DNA of 43,054 nt from assembly GCA_019918135.1 (NCBI GenBank), contig WBZZ01004012.1, forward strand, positions 130,001-173,054. Direction: 5' to 3'. Source of the stretch: Paulinella micropora. Its lineage: Eukaryota > Cercozoa > Imbricatea > Euglyphida > Paulinellidae. Positions 8,991 through 17,074 of this stretch are shown here, piece by piece. The notes beneath the pieces are model-generated. The model ran no database searches and was not told the origin of the DNA. It saw nothing but the letters and a program-made list of their open reading frames with translations. Positions within the stretch are counted from its first letter, which is position 1. Each line of letters opens with the position of its first letter. Both the position numbers and the translations under genes were made by a program.

Positions 8991-10232
8991 CTATTGGTCT
9001 TCTATGAAGTTAGCAATAATATTGATGTTTCCTCCTCCGCCAGCAGAGACAGACTTCTGTGTAAAAGTCAATACATCACTCGGTGATAGGTATATATCAT
9101 AACTTCTAAGATTGATTTGTTGAGTTGATTGAGAATTTACATATAGTTTAAAAATTGTTGTTCCGTTTGCAATAGCACTCGCCTTTGTGTCAGTATCTAC
9201 AATTGAATACTTAGAATCAACATCCGCAAAACCTGCTCCAGTTAGTGTTCCATTTAATACCATTCTGACGACATTCGACTTAGTATCTTCATTCGTAATA
9301 CTTATCAAAGTGGGATAAACATTTGAATAATTTGCTAAATTAGCACCGCCAGCATCAAATACCGCTTTGTTTCTTATACTAATAATAGGACTTTCAGTGG
9401 TGTTTGCTGCTTTACTTCCTTCCACTTCGTTTGTTATACTTGTGTTTATCGTATTCGTTCCTTCAATGAATAAACTGGCACTCGCCGTTTTAAGAATTTG
9501 TATTCCAGTCTTTGCATCATTTCTCATGACTGCCGTAAAAGGTAATGTTGTATTTCGCAGGCTTACACCAGTATTAGCATTTGCATATTCAATCATATGA
9601 ACTAATTGAAATAATCCTGTTATGGGATTTTCAATATAAAACTTAATAGCACCAAACCCAAGATACTGAAATTGAATTTGAAATACATTTCCTTTGCTCC
9701 AGTCTAAGGCTGGCATAGCGAAATTCCCATTGCATGGGTCGTCCCAGTCTTCTTGGTCAATATAAACTGCAACACCTCCTTTAATATGCGCGATATTCAT
9801 TCCTGCTTGATTTTTGTAAAAATAAAATCCATCAACGAGATCATTTCCTATTCCAATAAATGAATAGTAATCTTTTGTATCATCCGTTGTCCATATAGCA
9901 GTAAAGCGGGCAAGGACACCCATTCCAGTTCTATATTTTATTCTCCTTTTACTTACTAATCCAGCATCTGCCGTAGCATTAGCAGTTGTTTTCAATTCAG
10001 CCATATTATTCAAAAATGACACAGACGATTTTGTTTCTGTTTTTGTCCATATCCTAGTATTAATGGTATATGGAAAGATTTCTTGTAATACTGGTGTTAA
10101 TTGACCTACTACTGCTTCACCAAAAGCGGTTTTTGAATTATTTGTTTCAATATTACCATCGTATCCAACACTGACATTTATAAATTCGCCGTCTGGATTT
10201 TGTGCGATTAAATTTCGCTGGTGAGTAGTCAT
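8991..10232 (-). CDS. Lectin-like fibre or attachment protein, 413 aa
   Basis: The beta-rich protein has a core segment WSKGNVFQIQFQYLGFGAIK, followed by FYIENPITG and HMIEYANAN. It resembles concanavalin-like or laminin-G-like receptor-binding domains known in phage and algal-virus tail proteins; the match is from memory of the pattern. The N-terminus (MTTHQRNLIAQNPDGEFINV) is polar and probably anchors to the virion. There is no signal peptide or membrane segment. It is the last gene of the virion cluster, next to the major capsid gene. Its leader (TTTTTTTGTTTTATATACAC) is nearly the same as that of the 14763 gene. Host attachment is inferred. Confidence 0.65.
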   Translation of the reverse strand: MTTHQRNLIAQNPDGEFINVSVGYDGNIETNNSKTAFGEAVVGQLTPVLQEIFPYTINTRIWTKTETKSSVSFLNNMAELKTTANATADAGLVSKRRIKYRTGMGVLARFTAIWTTDDTKDYYSFIGIGNDLVDGFYFYKNQAGMNIAHIKGGVAVYIDQEDWDDPCNGNFAMPALDWSKGNVFQIQFQYLGFGAIKFYIENPITGLFQLVHMIEYANANTGVSLRNTTLPFTAVMRNDAKTGIQILKTASASLFIEGTNTINTSITNEVEGSKAANTTESPIISIRNKAVFDAGGANLANYSNVYPTLISITNEDTKSNVVRMVLNGTLTGAGFADVDSKYSIVDTDTKASAIANGTTIFKLYVNSQSTQQINLRSYDIYLSPSDVLTFTQKSVSAGGGGNINIIANFIEDQ

Positions 10233-10282
10233 CTCTTGTGTATATAAAACAAAAAAATATTTTTTATTTTTATTATTCTTTT

Positions 10283-11764
10283 TTAACTCATTAGAATTTC
10301 AACTCCTTTAACAAGCACACTACGTTGAAGAATGGCGAATGTGTAATGGTTGAGATTAGTTATGCCATTACCGCTTGCATTAGCTCTCGTATTTGAAACA
10401 TATTCATATCGTCGTTCAGTGTCAAGGCTCAAACCGCTCACCTCATAGCCGTCGGTGTCCTTATCGCACAGCGGGCGGTTATTGTCCCAAGTATCTACAT
10501 GGAACCAGTTGTAATGATAGACATCACTGTTTAGGATAGCACTCCCCTTCAACTTATCCTTCAAAATCATATAGTCTTCATTCTCAGAAGTGTCAATGTC
10601 AAATTGTTGAAGACGAGAGCCGTCAAGGGTCGTATAATAAGAAATAATTTTAGCATCCGCCCTGTTGTCATTATCAAAAGAAGTATTAGCACTCTCAGTG
10701 AAATGAAAGGCTGAAGTATAAATACGACGAATTCTTTCACCCTGCGAGCGATTCATCTTAATAACATAATTTTGACTTTGTGTTGATAGGCTCTGCTTCC
10801 AAGCGATAGGATACTCAATCTTAAATGGAAAGCCTTCACCCGCAATCTTTTGCTGGACACCAAGGATGACATTCGGGTCAGTCTCAACAGCAAGGAATAG
10901 ATTTAGGTTAGAGACAATAGCCCCAGCGGTCGTAGCGGTAGCACCAGCAGAGATAGCACTCGCATCAGCACCATAGAATGAAGAGCGGTTGGTTTCAGCC
11001 CACACAATCCGCAAATCCAAAATTTCATTAAATCCGATAGTCTTATCCAGTTCAAAAATAGTGCCAAACAACATACCCAAAGGAAACTTAACATTAATAA
11101 CAGGGGTGGCAGTATTATCACCACCGCCTTCAAAATACTTAGCCTCCTCAAAAGGAACATTAACAAGGCTATAATTTCCAGCAGTGCTATCTGCGAGAGC
11201 GGTATCATCGTGGCGACGGGCATTAACAAGAGGCACTTTGTAGTATGTTTGAATAGCATCCCTAACAGCATCATAAGTCGCACCAGTAGTAATCGCCCGC
11301 CTTTCCGCTCTAGTTCCGATTTCAACTTTTCCAGCATTACACTTTTGAAGCATAGCACCGCTAGCCACACCACCGCCATGGTTTTCAAGTGCCATAAATT
11401 TTTCATACTTCATTTCTGGTTTCCATATCACCTTAGTGTAGTTCCCCACATGTTGAAGATTACACAGATACTGCCCGCTTCGGCTTCGCAATTCAATAGT
11501 TTTAATCATAGACAGACAATCCATATAAATACGATTGTAGCGACCCGCACCCCCCGCACCAGACGGAGTGTAAGTAAATCGCAACACACTCCTCGCAAGG
11601 TTCAAAGGACGAGTAGGAATTTCAAAGGTGTTTTCCATACCACCAGCAGTAGTAAGTGCGACAGGTTGCGAGCCTTCACGGGTGGTAAGTTTAGTTAATT
11701 CATACTTACCAGTGAGCAGTTCCTTAGTCTGATGGACTAGTTCTCCTCCGTATTGGACAGGCAT
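10283..11764 (-). CDS. Major capsid protein, double jelly-roll type
   Basis: This 493-residue protein has the length and position expected of a Polinton/PLV major capsid protein, which forms the pseudohexameric capsomers of an icosahedral shell. Visible signs are an N-terminal beta-strand pattern FEIPTRPLNLARSVLRFTYT, then MIKTIELRSRSGQYLCNL and NYTKVIWKPEMKYEKFMALE, with repeated beta-rich blocks and no membrane segment. It lies between the fibre gene and the penton gene, the usual morphogenesis neighbourhood. The leader just before its ATG is A-rich (CTTCAAAAAAAAGAAAAAA), like that of the penton gene, which may mark a late promoter class. The assignment rests on pattern and context. Confidence 0.82.
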   Translation of the reverse strand: MPVQYGGELVHQTKELLTGKYELTKLTTREGSQPVALTTAGGMENTFEIPTRPLNLARSVLRFTYTPSGAGGAGRYNRIYMDCLSMIKTIELRSRSGQYLCNLQHVGNYTKVIWKPEMKYEKFMALENHGGGVASGAMLQKCNAGKVEIGTRAERRAITTGATYDAVRDAIQTYYKVPLVNARRHDDTALADSTAGNYSLVNVPFEEAKYFEGGGDNTATPVINVKFPLGMLFGTIFELDKTIGFNEILDLRIVWAETNRSSFYGADASAISAGATATTAGAIVSNLNLFLAVETDPNVILGVQQKIAGEGFPFKIEYPIAWKQSLSTQSQNYVIKMNRSQGERIRRIYTSAFHFTESANTSFDNDNRADAKIISYYTTLDGSRLQQFDIDTSENEDYMILKDKLKGSAILNSDVYHYNWFHVDTWDNNRPLCDKDTDGYEVSGLSLDTERRYEYVSNTRANASGNGITNLNHYTFAILQRSVLVKGVEILMS

Positions 11765-11854
11765 TTTTTTCTTTTTTTTGAAGTGTTGTAAATTAACTAA
11801 TTCACAAGAATATATTTATAGAAAAAAAATAAATAATTCTAAAATAATTATTGT

Positions 11855-12025
11855 TTATTCATCAATCTTATTAGTGTGCCTTTTTGAAGTAATATGGTTA
11901 TGAAAACTTTGCTTACTACTAAGTTTTACATTACAAGTTTCACATCGCCATGTGCCACATTCAGCACAATGCCCTTTTTGTTTGTTGTGTTCGCAAAAGT
12001 TGTTCGGCTTACATTCTTTACACAT
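11855..12025 (-). CDS. Small multi-cysteine zinc-finger protein, 56 aa
   Basis: The ATG lies at 12025 and the TAA at 11855-11857. The N-terminus has MCKECKPNNFCEHNKQKGHC, then CAECGTWRCETC, and the C-terminus has a U1/matrin-like C2H2 finger (CETC ... FHNHITSKRHT). The frame has eight Cys and five or six His in 56 residues, which is strong evidence of coding. It sits in the gap between capsid and penton genes on their strand. A nucleic-acid-binding or regulatory role is likely but not proven. Confidence 0.72.
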   Translation of the reverse strand: MCKECKPNNFCEHNKQKGHCAECGTWRCETCNVKLSSKQSFHNHITSKRHTNKIDE

Positions 12026-12050
12026 ATCTTATATTTACATCAAAAATAAT

Positions 12051-12915
12051 TCACTTTGATTTCAACAAATTAAAGAATGAATTGAATAAACTAAAATAAT
12101 TAGTTTCACGATAAACCAATAATGTCATAACAATGCCCAAACCATTAAGATTAATTGCTTGGTCATTTTCGTCCGTCAAGTAAAACCTAAACACATTGTT
12201 TGAACTAGCGGACAATGTTTTTCCATACTCAGACCCGCTTCCATCATAAATGACAGAGCCGAAAGGAATTTCGTTTGCTGTGTATATTTCTTGAAGCACA
12301 TGATTATCACCTTCATTCACCAAATCCGATTGAAGATACAGAGTTTTTTCACCAGTTAGAATAATTACATTTGGTGATTTAATAAAATCATTGGCAAAGA
12401 AAATATGTTGAATTTCTATCAAAACCCATTACCTCGTGAATACGTGTATCAGCATCAAATATAAACCGCGGTTGAATACCTTTATTCTCTGACACACTGA
12501 ATGTCAATTTGCCGTCCTCTGGTTCTATGTTGGTATTATTACTGGATACAACATAAGTATAATTATTTGGGCTGTCTGCGGATAACACCTCAGATAGTTT
12601 ATTTTTTAGATTGTTCATTGTGTAGTTTCCCTCAGGTATTGTAATTAAAGCCTCATACCCGTCTTCGGATAATGTAAAAGTATTATATGGTGAAGCCACG
12701 GAGTAATACGACTTCGGCACATAGATATGAAGAATTTTACAATGTGTGGGATTATCTAGACCCTTCATATTGACTTCGTGTGTAAAGTCGCTGTCTGTCC
12801 CCGTTATTCTATTTTTGCTATTTATGTAATAGATACCCGTCGCACGACCTCCCTTATAGTCCATGATATTTAGAATTGCGCTTCGTGCTGTCGCACTCTC
12901 GCTTATTCTAAACAT
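12051..12915 (-). CDS. Penton (minor capsid) protein, read across a +1 frame change
   Basis: Two overlapping minus-strand frames together form one single-jelly-roll penton protein. The first (12915 to 12388, start MFRISESATARSAI) has YYINSKNRITGTDSDFTHEV and VPKSYYSVASPYNTFTLSEDG, a pattern typical of virophage and Polinton pentons. The second (to 12051) continues FANDFIKSPNVIILTG and ends with ITDEN-like and LNGLGIVMTLLVYRE strands. The switch is at TAT-TTT-C-TTT (12396-12405): skipping the base at 12399 joins the frames, and the zero frame stops three codons later. The combined length is about 287 residues, which fits the family. It may be a programmed +1 shift, a mutation or a sequencing error. 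The 17 codons before ATG 12915 are unlikely to be used. Confidence 0.8.
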
Positions 12916-12952
12916 CGTTTTTTTCTTTTTCAAAAAAATTAATCGGTTTTCG

Positions 12953-13008
12953 ATGGTTATCAACAAACGAGAATGAGTGAAACGAATGAGAGTGTAGTTG
13001 ATAACTAT
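12953..13008 (-). terminator. Inverted repeat 3' of the protease gene
   Basis: GTTATCAAC (12956-12964) pairs with GTTGATAAC (12997-13005), about four bases after the protease stop codon at 13012. It is one of several stem-loops found at gene ends in this element. Confidence 0.55.
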
Positions 13009-13011
13009 CTT

Positions 13012-13680
13012 TCAAATAAAAGTATCAAAATTACCATAACCATTCTGTGCTTTTAATTTTTCCGCTTCTTCTTCCTTTAGGTCTGTGAAACCCGAACTAA
13101 ACTTAAATCGGTTGCCTTTTGACCGCTCCATTAAAAATCTCATTGAGTGCCATCCGCACGTGTTGGTTGTGTCAGATTGTTGTTTTACTTGATTAACCTT
13201 CATTAATAAATAACTATCGGGGTGGCTTTTATCTATTAGCCTTTTCATTTGTTGCTGAAAGTCTTCCGTTGGTTGGTAAAGTGCTAATGGGTCATACACT
13301 TCAACACTCCTGTCTTTATCTAGACTTACCCATATAGCAATCCAATGAGACCCCGCTTGTTTGTGATTGTCCAAATTCATAATAAATCCGTATCGCTTTC
13401 TTTTTTCTGGATTTAGTTTGTAGATTTCATCACTGGCTATTGCTCCGAGATACCATCCATATTTTTTCATTATATCATCTATTTCATTAGTCATTAATCC
13501 CCGCCCCTCACCTTGTAATGGGACTTGCTCCTGCTGTTGCTCTGGTGTCTCCGCGACGCTCGGGGGTATGGTTGTCTCCTCTTGCTGTTGTTGAATATCT
13601 CCAACACGTTGGAGATATGGTGGCTCCGCAGAACTTGTGCTCGTGGGTGGTGCTACATCTGTCGGTTGTGGATTTGTCAT
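13012..13680 (-). CDS. Adenain/Ulp1-like maturation cysteine protease
   Basis: This 222-residue protein is the capsid-maturation protease of the Polinton/adenovirus type. The catalytic series is visible as H112 in GSHWIAIW, D130 in VEVYDPLA, Q168 and C175 in TCGWHSMRF. The first 60 residues are a disordered Pro/Gln-rich leader, within which the 20-bp palindrome is translated as LQRVGDI. The start MTNPQPTDVA is the only reasonable ATG. It lies between the penton gene and the two charged-protein genes in the virion cluster. A hairpin follows the stop codon. The catalytic order and spacing match the C48/C5 clan well. Confidence 0.9.
   Translation of the reverse strand: MTNPQPTDVAPPTSTSSAEPPYLQRVGDIQQQQEETTIPPSVAETPEQQQEQVPLQGEGRGLMTNEIDDIMKKYGWYLGAIASDEIYKLNPEKRKRYGFIMNLDNHKQAGSHWIAIWVSLDKDRSVEVYDPLALYQPTEDFQQQMKRLIDKSHPDSYLLMKVNQVKQQSDTTNTCGWHSMRFLMERSKGNRFKFSSGFTDLKEEEAEKLKAQNGYGNFDTFI
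13597..13616. repeat. 20-bp palindrome, copy 3 (inside protease gene)
   Basis: The core is identical to the left-TIR copy. Identity with the right-TIR copy continues a further six bases (ATGGTG after the right arm), so the shared unit may be longer than the palindrome. Confidence 0.9.
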
Positions 13681-13751
13681 TTCAAATATAAGTTGTTTAG
13701 CATCTGGAGAATTTTCAAAATGGGGTGGGTCTATTGGTGATAGAGTGCTAT

Positions 13752-13985
13752 TTACAGGAGTTTTTTTTCTTCATTCTTTTTGCTTTCATTTTTAGCAATC
13801 ATTTCTGTTGTAAATTCTTCTAGTTTATTCCATCCGTCTTCTGCCGATAATATGTTTTCAGTGATTTTTTGTGTGTATAACCATCTCTTTAAACTAGTGG
13901 CGTAGTCGTTTGAACCTTTGTTTTTTATTATAGGGATATTAATGCCTGCTTTTTTAAGGTGATTTATTATTGTATTATTTTTCAT
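13752..13985 (-). CDS. Hypothetical small protein, 77 aa
   Basis: The product starts MKNNTIINHLKKAGINIPII and ends in a Lys/Glu-rich tail. The frame is open further upstream to 14033, but ATG 13985 is chosen because it overlaps the end of the preceding gene by 11 bp, a compact arrangement seen elsewhere here (the fibre and membrane-protein genes). No family is recognised. The upstream frame overlap lies in A-rich sequence, so a frame change joining the two proteins cannot be excluded. Confidence 0.6.
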   Translation of the reverse strand: MKNNTIINHLKKAGINIPIIKNKGSNDYATSLKRWLYTQKITENILSAEDGWNKLEEFTTEMIAKNESKKNEEKKLL

Positions 13986-14763
13986 TTTTTTGACACGTTT
14001 TTTTTCTAGTTTTCTCGGAGAACATTTCATCAATAATTCTTCGTCTCTTTTCTTCTTTCAAATCTTTTTCTTGTTTATTTACTTTGTCAGTTATATCAGT
14101 TATTTTTGGGGAAGATGTAGTTGCGGTTTTCTTTGGTTTATTTGTAGTTGAAGGGGGATTAGGGTTCGCTATAATAGGCTGTGCGACTGGAGCAGTCAAT
14201 AATCCCTGTCTATGTCGTTGTTCTGCCTGTAGTTCCTGAATAAGTCGTTGTTCCTTTTTCTGTTCCCTAGATTTTTCTTCCTGTCTTTCCTTAATCTCCG
14301 CCAGTTCTCTTTTATGTTCCCTGTCCTTTATATCTTGTCTTTCCTTAGCATCGGCTATGTCTTTTCTTTCTTGCCTCTTCTTCTCCTCTTCTAAATCCTC
14401 CCTTGCTGTCTTTTCCTTTTTCTCTATGGCTTCAATACCTTCATACTTTTCCTTTCTGAGTTTGTCTAAGTGGTCTTGAATTGCTGTTCTTGTATTCTGC
14501 TCAATCTCAGAAAGGCTCTGGACTTTTCTTAAGTCTTCCTTCTTTGTTTTTTTCTTTGCTTTTGGAGTATCGCCACGCTCGCGTGGCTTATTTGGTCTGC
14601 TTAAGTATTTCATAAAAAGTTTAACGATTTGAAGTGTGCTCATATCATTTGTTTTCTTGCCAAAATTAAGATAATATTTTTTACCCTTCTGGATAATATA
14701 CGGCTTCCCGCTTTTGTTTCTATAAACCCGCGGGGGTCTTAATTTCTGTTTCTTCGTTTTCAT
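13975..14763 (-). CDS. Long coiled-coil charged protein, 262 aa
   Basis: The N-terminus (MKTKKQKLRPPRVYRNKSGK, then PYIIQKGKKYYLNFGKK) is basic and compact. Residues of about 85-190 form a long Glu/Lys/Arg/Gln coiled coil. A Pro/Thr-rich linker and a basic C-terminus follow. I choose ATG 14763, four codons inside the open frame, because TATATA ends directly before it. The leader is nearly the same as that of the lectin-like fibre gene, which suggests co-regulation. It lies between protease and core-protein genes, so a structural or scaffold role is possible. The family is not recognised. Confidence 0.65.
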   Translation of the reverse strand: MKTKKQKLRPPRVYRNKSGKPYIIQKGKKYYLNFGKKTNDMSTLQIVKLFMKYLSRPNKPRERGDTPKAKKKTKKEDLRKVQSLSEIEQNTRTAIQDHLDKLRKEKYEGIEAIEKKEKTAREDLEEEKKRQERKDIADAKERQDIKDREHKRELAEIKERQEEKSREQKKEQRLIQELQAEQRHRQGLLTAPVAQPIIANPNPPSTTNKPKKTATTSSPKITDITDKVNKQEKDLKEEKRRRIIDEMFSEKTRKKTCQKNEK

Positions 14764-14817
14764 TATATAAAACAAAAAAATATTTCTGTGTTATATCAAA
14801 TTATTTTTTTAGAATTA

Positions 14818-14856
14818 GATTATCGCTTGCGATAATCAATTTGTCCGCAAGCGGAC
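14818..14856 (-). terminator. Double hairpin touching the stop codon of the core-like gene
   Basis: GATTATCGC-TT-GCGATAATC (14818-14837) is a perfect 9-bp hairpin. GTCCGC-AA-GCGGAC (14843-14856) is a second one whose last base is in the stop codon of the 14856-15185 gene. Confidence 0.7.
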
Positions 14857-15185
14857 TAAAATTTAAGGGCACCGCATCCTCTCTGCTTTCTCCTGCCATA
14901 TCCGAGTTTTGAAGCAGTGGCTTGGACAGACCCAGCATAAGGAACTCCAATACTGCTTAAGGCTCCCGCAGTTCTAGAAATTACTTTGTTATCACGAAGG
15001 AATTTATTAACAGCCAAAGCCGTTTTCCCAACCTTTGCCCAGTTAATTTTACCGCCAGCCTGCCCCTTGCCTCCTTGCTTCTTCTTGCGACCAGACTTCT
15101 TTTTACCTCCAGCCATTGTGCTTGAGTTAATAGTTCGTTTGCCGATTGTTGGAATGACTTCAACACGAGTTGTTTTTACTACCAT
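14856..15185 (-). CDS. Small basic core-like protein, 109 aa
   Basis: Residues of about 25-48 are extremely Lys/Gly/Arg-rich (GGKKKSGRKKKQGGKGQAGG). A compact segment follows (INWAKVGKTALAVNKFLRDN, then ISRTAGALSSIGVPYAGSV), and the end is GYGRRKQRGCGALKF. This mix of a basic tract and a glycine-rich, mildly hydrophobic helix resembles adenovirus core proteins and the PX-type proteins of Polintons, which package DNA or disrupt membranes. The position between the ATPase and coiled-coil genes supports a virion role. The match is by character rather than by a defined motif. Confidence 0.65.
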   Translation of the reverse strand: MVVKTTRVEVIPTIGKRTINSSTMAGGKKKSGRKKKQGGKGQAGGKINWAKVGKTALAVNKFLRDNKVISRTAGALSSIGVPYAGSVQATASKLGYGRRKQRGCGALKF

Positions 15186-15221
15186 ATACTATATAAAAAA
15201 ATAATTAATTCTAAATTTTTT

Positions 15222-16043
15222 TTACTTTAACCGATAAGCAAAGTTTCTTCTTAACTCATCATCAACACTTGAAACATAAAGAAAATTAAATCTCTCCTTT
15301 GTTGCTTCGTGATACTTTTGAAGAAAGTAATCAAAATCAAAAGATAAGTCTAAGTGTTTATACACGAGTTCCATTTTATCCTGAGACTGGCTTGGAAAGA
15401 TTAATAGATAATCTAACTGCTTAATGGCTTCTGGTCGTAGGTCGTTCAGATACTGACTAGACATAATCACCTTTGATTTATAGTGTCTGTTCTTTTTTAA
15501 CAAATCGCTTACGGACTTGTCTCTTAATCCGCTTCCTAAATCATCCAAAACAAAAACAACCTCTGGAGTAACATACTTAGAAGGTCTCTCTTTTTTTTCA
15601 ATTGTTGTTTTAGTTTTCTCCTCTTTTCCAAAATAAAGAAACTTCGGCTTCTCCATTGGCTCTTCATCATCCTGTTTAATTTCTCCTTCTTGCTCTTCGT
15701 CTGGTTTATTCAGTTTGTCCAACTCATAATCAATGACATTCACACCATCTGATTTAAGAAAGGTATAAATTGCCATTGGATTTCCCCTGTTCTTAAAGTG
15801 CTTAACCATTGCTTTATAAATGTAGTCCTTGTGTATTGTTGAAGCAATAATGACAATACGGGTCTTTCTGTCTGTCGTCCGTTTCAGTATTTCAAAGAGT
15901 GCTGTCGTTTTCCCGCTCTTCTTACGGGCTAGCAGAAATATGTTGGCATACGGCTCATTGAATAATTTATAACCTTTTGCTTTTTTATTTCCATCACCAT
16001 CTTGTTTTACTGGCTTCACCTTGACATTGTTAATCTTTTGCAT
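15222..16043 (-). CDS. FtsK/HerA-type (A32-like) DNA-packaging ATPase
   Basis: This 273-residue ATPase should drive DNA into the capsid. Walker A is ARKKSGKTT (residues about 39-47), Walker B is VVFVLDDLG (162-170), and the sensor strand is KVIMSSQ (191-197). A Glu/Lys-rich insert of about 50 residues lies between them. The product starts MQKINNVKVKPVKQDG at ATG 16043, a few bases after a TAATATATA run. Length and motif spacing fit Polinton, virophage and A32-like ATPases. It belongs to the minus-strand virion cluster. Confidence 0.9.
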   Translation of the reverse strand: MQKINNVKVKPVKQDGDGNKKAKGYKLFNEPYANIFLLARKKSGKTTALFEILKRTTDRKTRIVIIASTIHKDYIYKAMVKHFKNRGNPMAIYTFLKSDGVNVIDYELDKLNKPDEEQEGEIKQDDEEPMEKPKFLYFGKEEKTKTTIEKKERPSKYVTPEVVFVLDDLGSGLRDKSVSDLLKKNRHYKSKVIMSSQYLNDLRPEAIKQLDYLLIFPSQSQDKMELVYKHLDLSFDFDYFLQKYHEATKERFNFLYVSSVDDELRRNFAYRLK

Positions 16044-16067
16044 CGTATATATTAAGCAAGAAATAGT

Positions 16068-16104
16068 TATGAATTTCTAAATTCATACATTGTTGCTACG
16101 CAAC
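16068..16104 (-). terminator. Hairpins touching the stop codon of the 16096 gene
   Basis: TATGAATTT-CT-AAATTCATA (16068-16087) and GTTGC-TAC-GCAAC (16092-16104) are adjacent hairpins. The second includes the stop codon (16096-16098), as in the 14856 gene. Confidence 0.65.
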
Positions 16105-16458
16105 GAATTCTAAGCACACAACAATTCTTCCCGCTAAATTTCCTGTGTCAATATTTCCGCTGTCAGTTTCAAGGATTTTAAATGTATATTGTCCGTCTGT
16201 CCATCCGACGACACCCAAATTATAACCGAGATTTGAAATGTTTGCTATATTACTATCCGCGAATGTTCCAATAATTCCAATTCTATCCATGTAAAGAATT
16301 CTGGTTTTGGTTTCGGTCTGGTCGTTCATATAGTGGATAAACTTAACATTCATTTTGGTGGGTGTGAATGACATTTGGATATTCTTATTAAATGTTTTGT
16401 TTCCTCCCGCAAAATCATTGCTCAGAAAAATAATCTTTTGGTATTTGAACTCACTCAT
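16096..16458 (-). CDS. Small beta-rich protein, 120 aa
   Basis: The product starts MSEFKYQKIIFLSNDFAGGN and alternates short beta-like strands and turns (KMNVKFIHYMNDQTETKTRI, then NLGYNLGVVGWTDGQYTFKI). It has no membrane segment or Cys cluster. It lies between the ATPase and membrane-protein genes in the virion cluster, so it could be a small capsid, cement or fibre-tip protein. The family is not recognised. A 25-bp AT-only spacer separates its start from the divergent secreted-protein gene. Confidence 0.65.
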   Translation of the reverse strand: MSEFKYQKIIFLSNDFAGGNKTFNKNIQMSFTPTKMNVKFIHYMNDQTETKTRILYMDRIGIIGTFADSNIANISNLGYNLGVVGWTDGQYTFKILETDSGNIDTGNLAGRIVVCLEFVA

Positions 16459-16483
16459 AAATTATATAATATAATATATAAAA
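16459..16483. promoter_or_regulatory. Divergent AT-only promoter
   Basis: The 25 bp between the starts of the 16458 (minus) and 16484 (plus) genes is only A and T with several TATA-like runs. It must serve both genes if both are expressed. Confidence 0.55.
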
Positions 16484-16732
16484 ATGTTATTAATATTATT
16501 ATTTGTGTGCTCAACTATTGCTCGGACTGCCTGCGACTTTTACTCACGGATAAGTGAAAAAAAGAATATAAGTTGTGTTTATTGTATCCAGAGCGGGATT
16601 AACTCAAAAATCAAATGTATTTACAAACCAATGTCAGATTGGTGTATAAGTTTTGATGAAGCCCTGCCTTTAATGTGCTCAAATGATGATATGTGGTATA
16701 AAATACATACCTATGAATGTTCATTTCTTTGA
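16484..16732 (+). CDS. Small secreted cysteine-rich protein, 82 aa
   Basis: The N-terminus MLLILLFVCSTIARTACDFY is a typical signal peptide with likely cleavage after Ala16. The remaining 66 residues contain seven Cys (17, 31, 34, 45, 54, 65, 79), suggesting a disulfide-bonded domain exposed outside the cell or in the lumen. It is the only plus-strand gene in the central virion block and its end overlaps the end of the convergent membrane-protein gene by 12 bp. It may be an envelope, entry-accessory or host-modifying factor. No family is recognised. Confidence 0.6.
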   Translation: MLLILLFVCSTIARTACDFYSRISEKKNISCVYCIQSGINSKIKCIYKPMSDWCISFDEALPLMCSNDDMWYKIHTYECSFL

Positions 16733-17074
16733 AGAAGGTGATGGAAGGCATATCCCAATCAAAAGTGTTAAAATACCGACATAAGTATTAGCAACCTCAC
16801 AAGGTAAGTTCTTTTCAGATAGCCTTACGATACAAAGGGTTATAATGGAGATAATGATACCCATTTGAAATAAGTATTTAATAAGTCGGCTGTCTGTCGG
16901 TCTGTTTGTTATACAACAACAATTCCAGTTATCTTCCAATTCGTGCTCTACTTTTTTTTCCTCATTCTTCAATGAAATGTCTAAAACACGATTTTTTATT
17001 TCTGGAGTTAGTTCGCCGTCTATTTCAATGACTGGCGGTGGCCTATGAAGTCTAGTTGTATTATTGCTGGACAT
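16721..17074 (-). CDS. Two-pass membrane protein, 117 aa
   Basis: A polar N-terminus (MSSNNTTRLHRPPPVIEIDG) is followed by NCCCITN and two hydrophobic segments (about residues 67-85, YLFQMGIIISIITLCIVRL, and 92-110, VANTYVGILTLLIGICLPSP). A short charged tail ends it. Its start overlaps the last 14 bp of the giant-fibre gene, so the two may be coupled. A virion inner-membrane or assembly role is likely in a cluster of structural genes. Similar short two-pass proteins occur in PLVs and giant viruses, as far as I recall. Confidence 0.72.
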   Translation of the reverse strand: MSSNNTTRLHRPPPVIEIDGELTPEIKNRVLDISLKNEEKKVEHELEDNWNCCCITNRPTDSRLIKYLFQMGIIISIITLCIVRLSEKNLPCEVANTYVGILTLLIGICLPSPSSKK

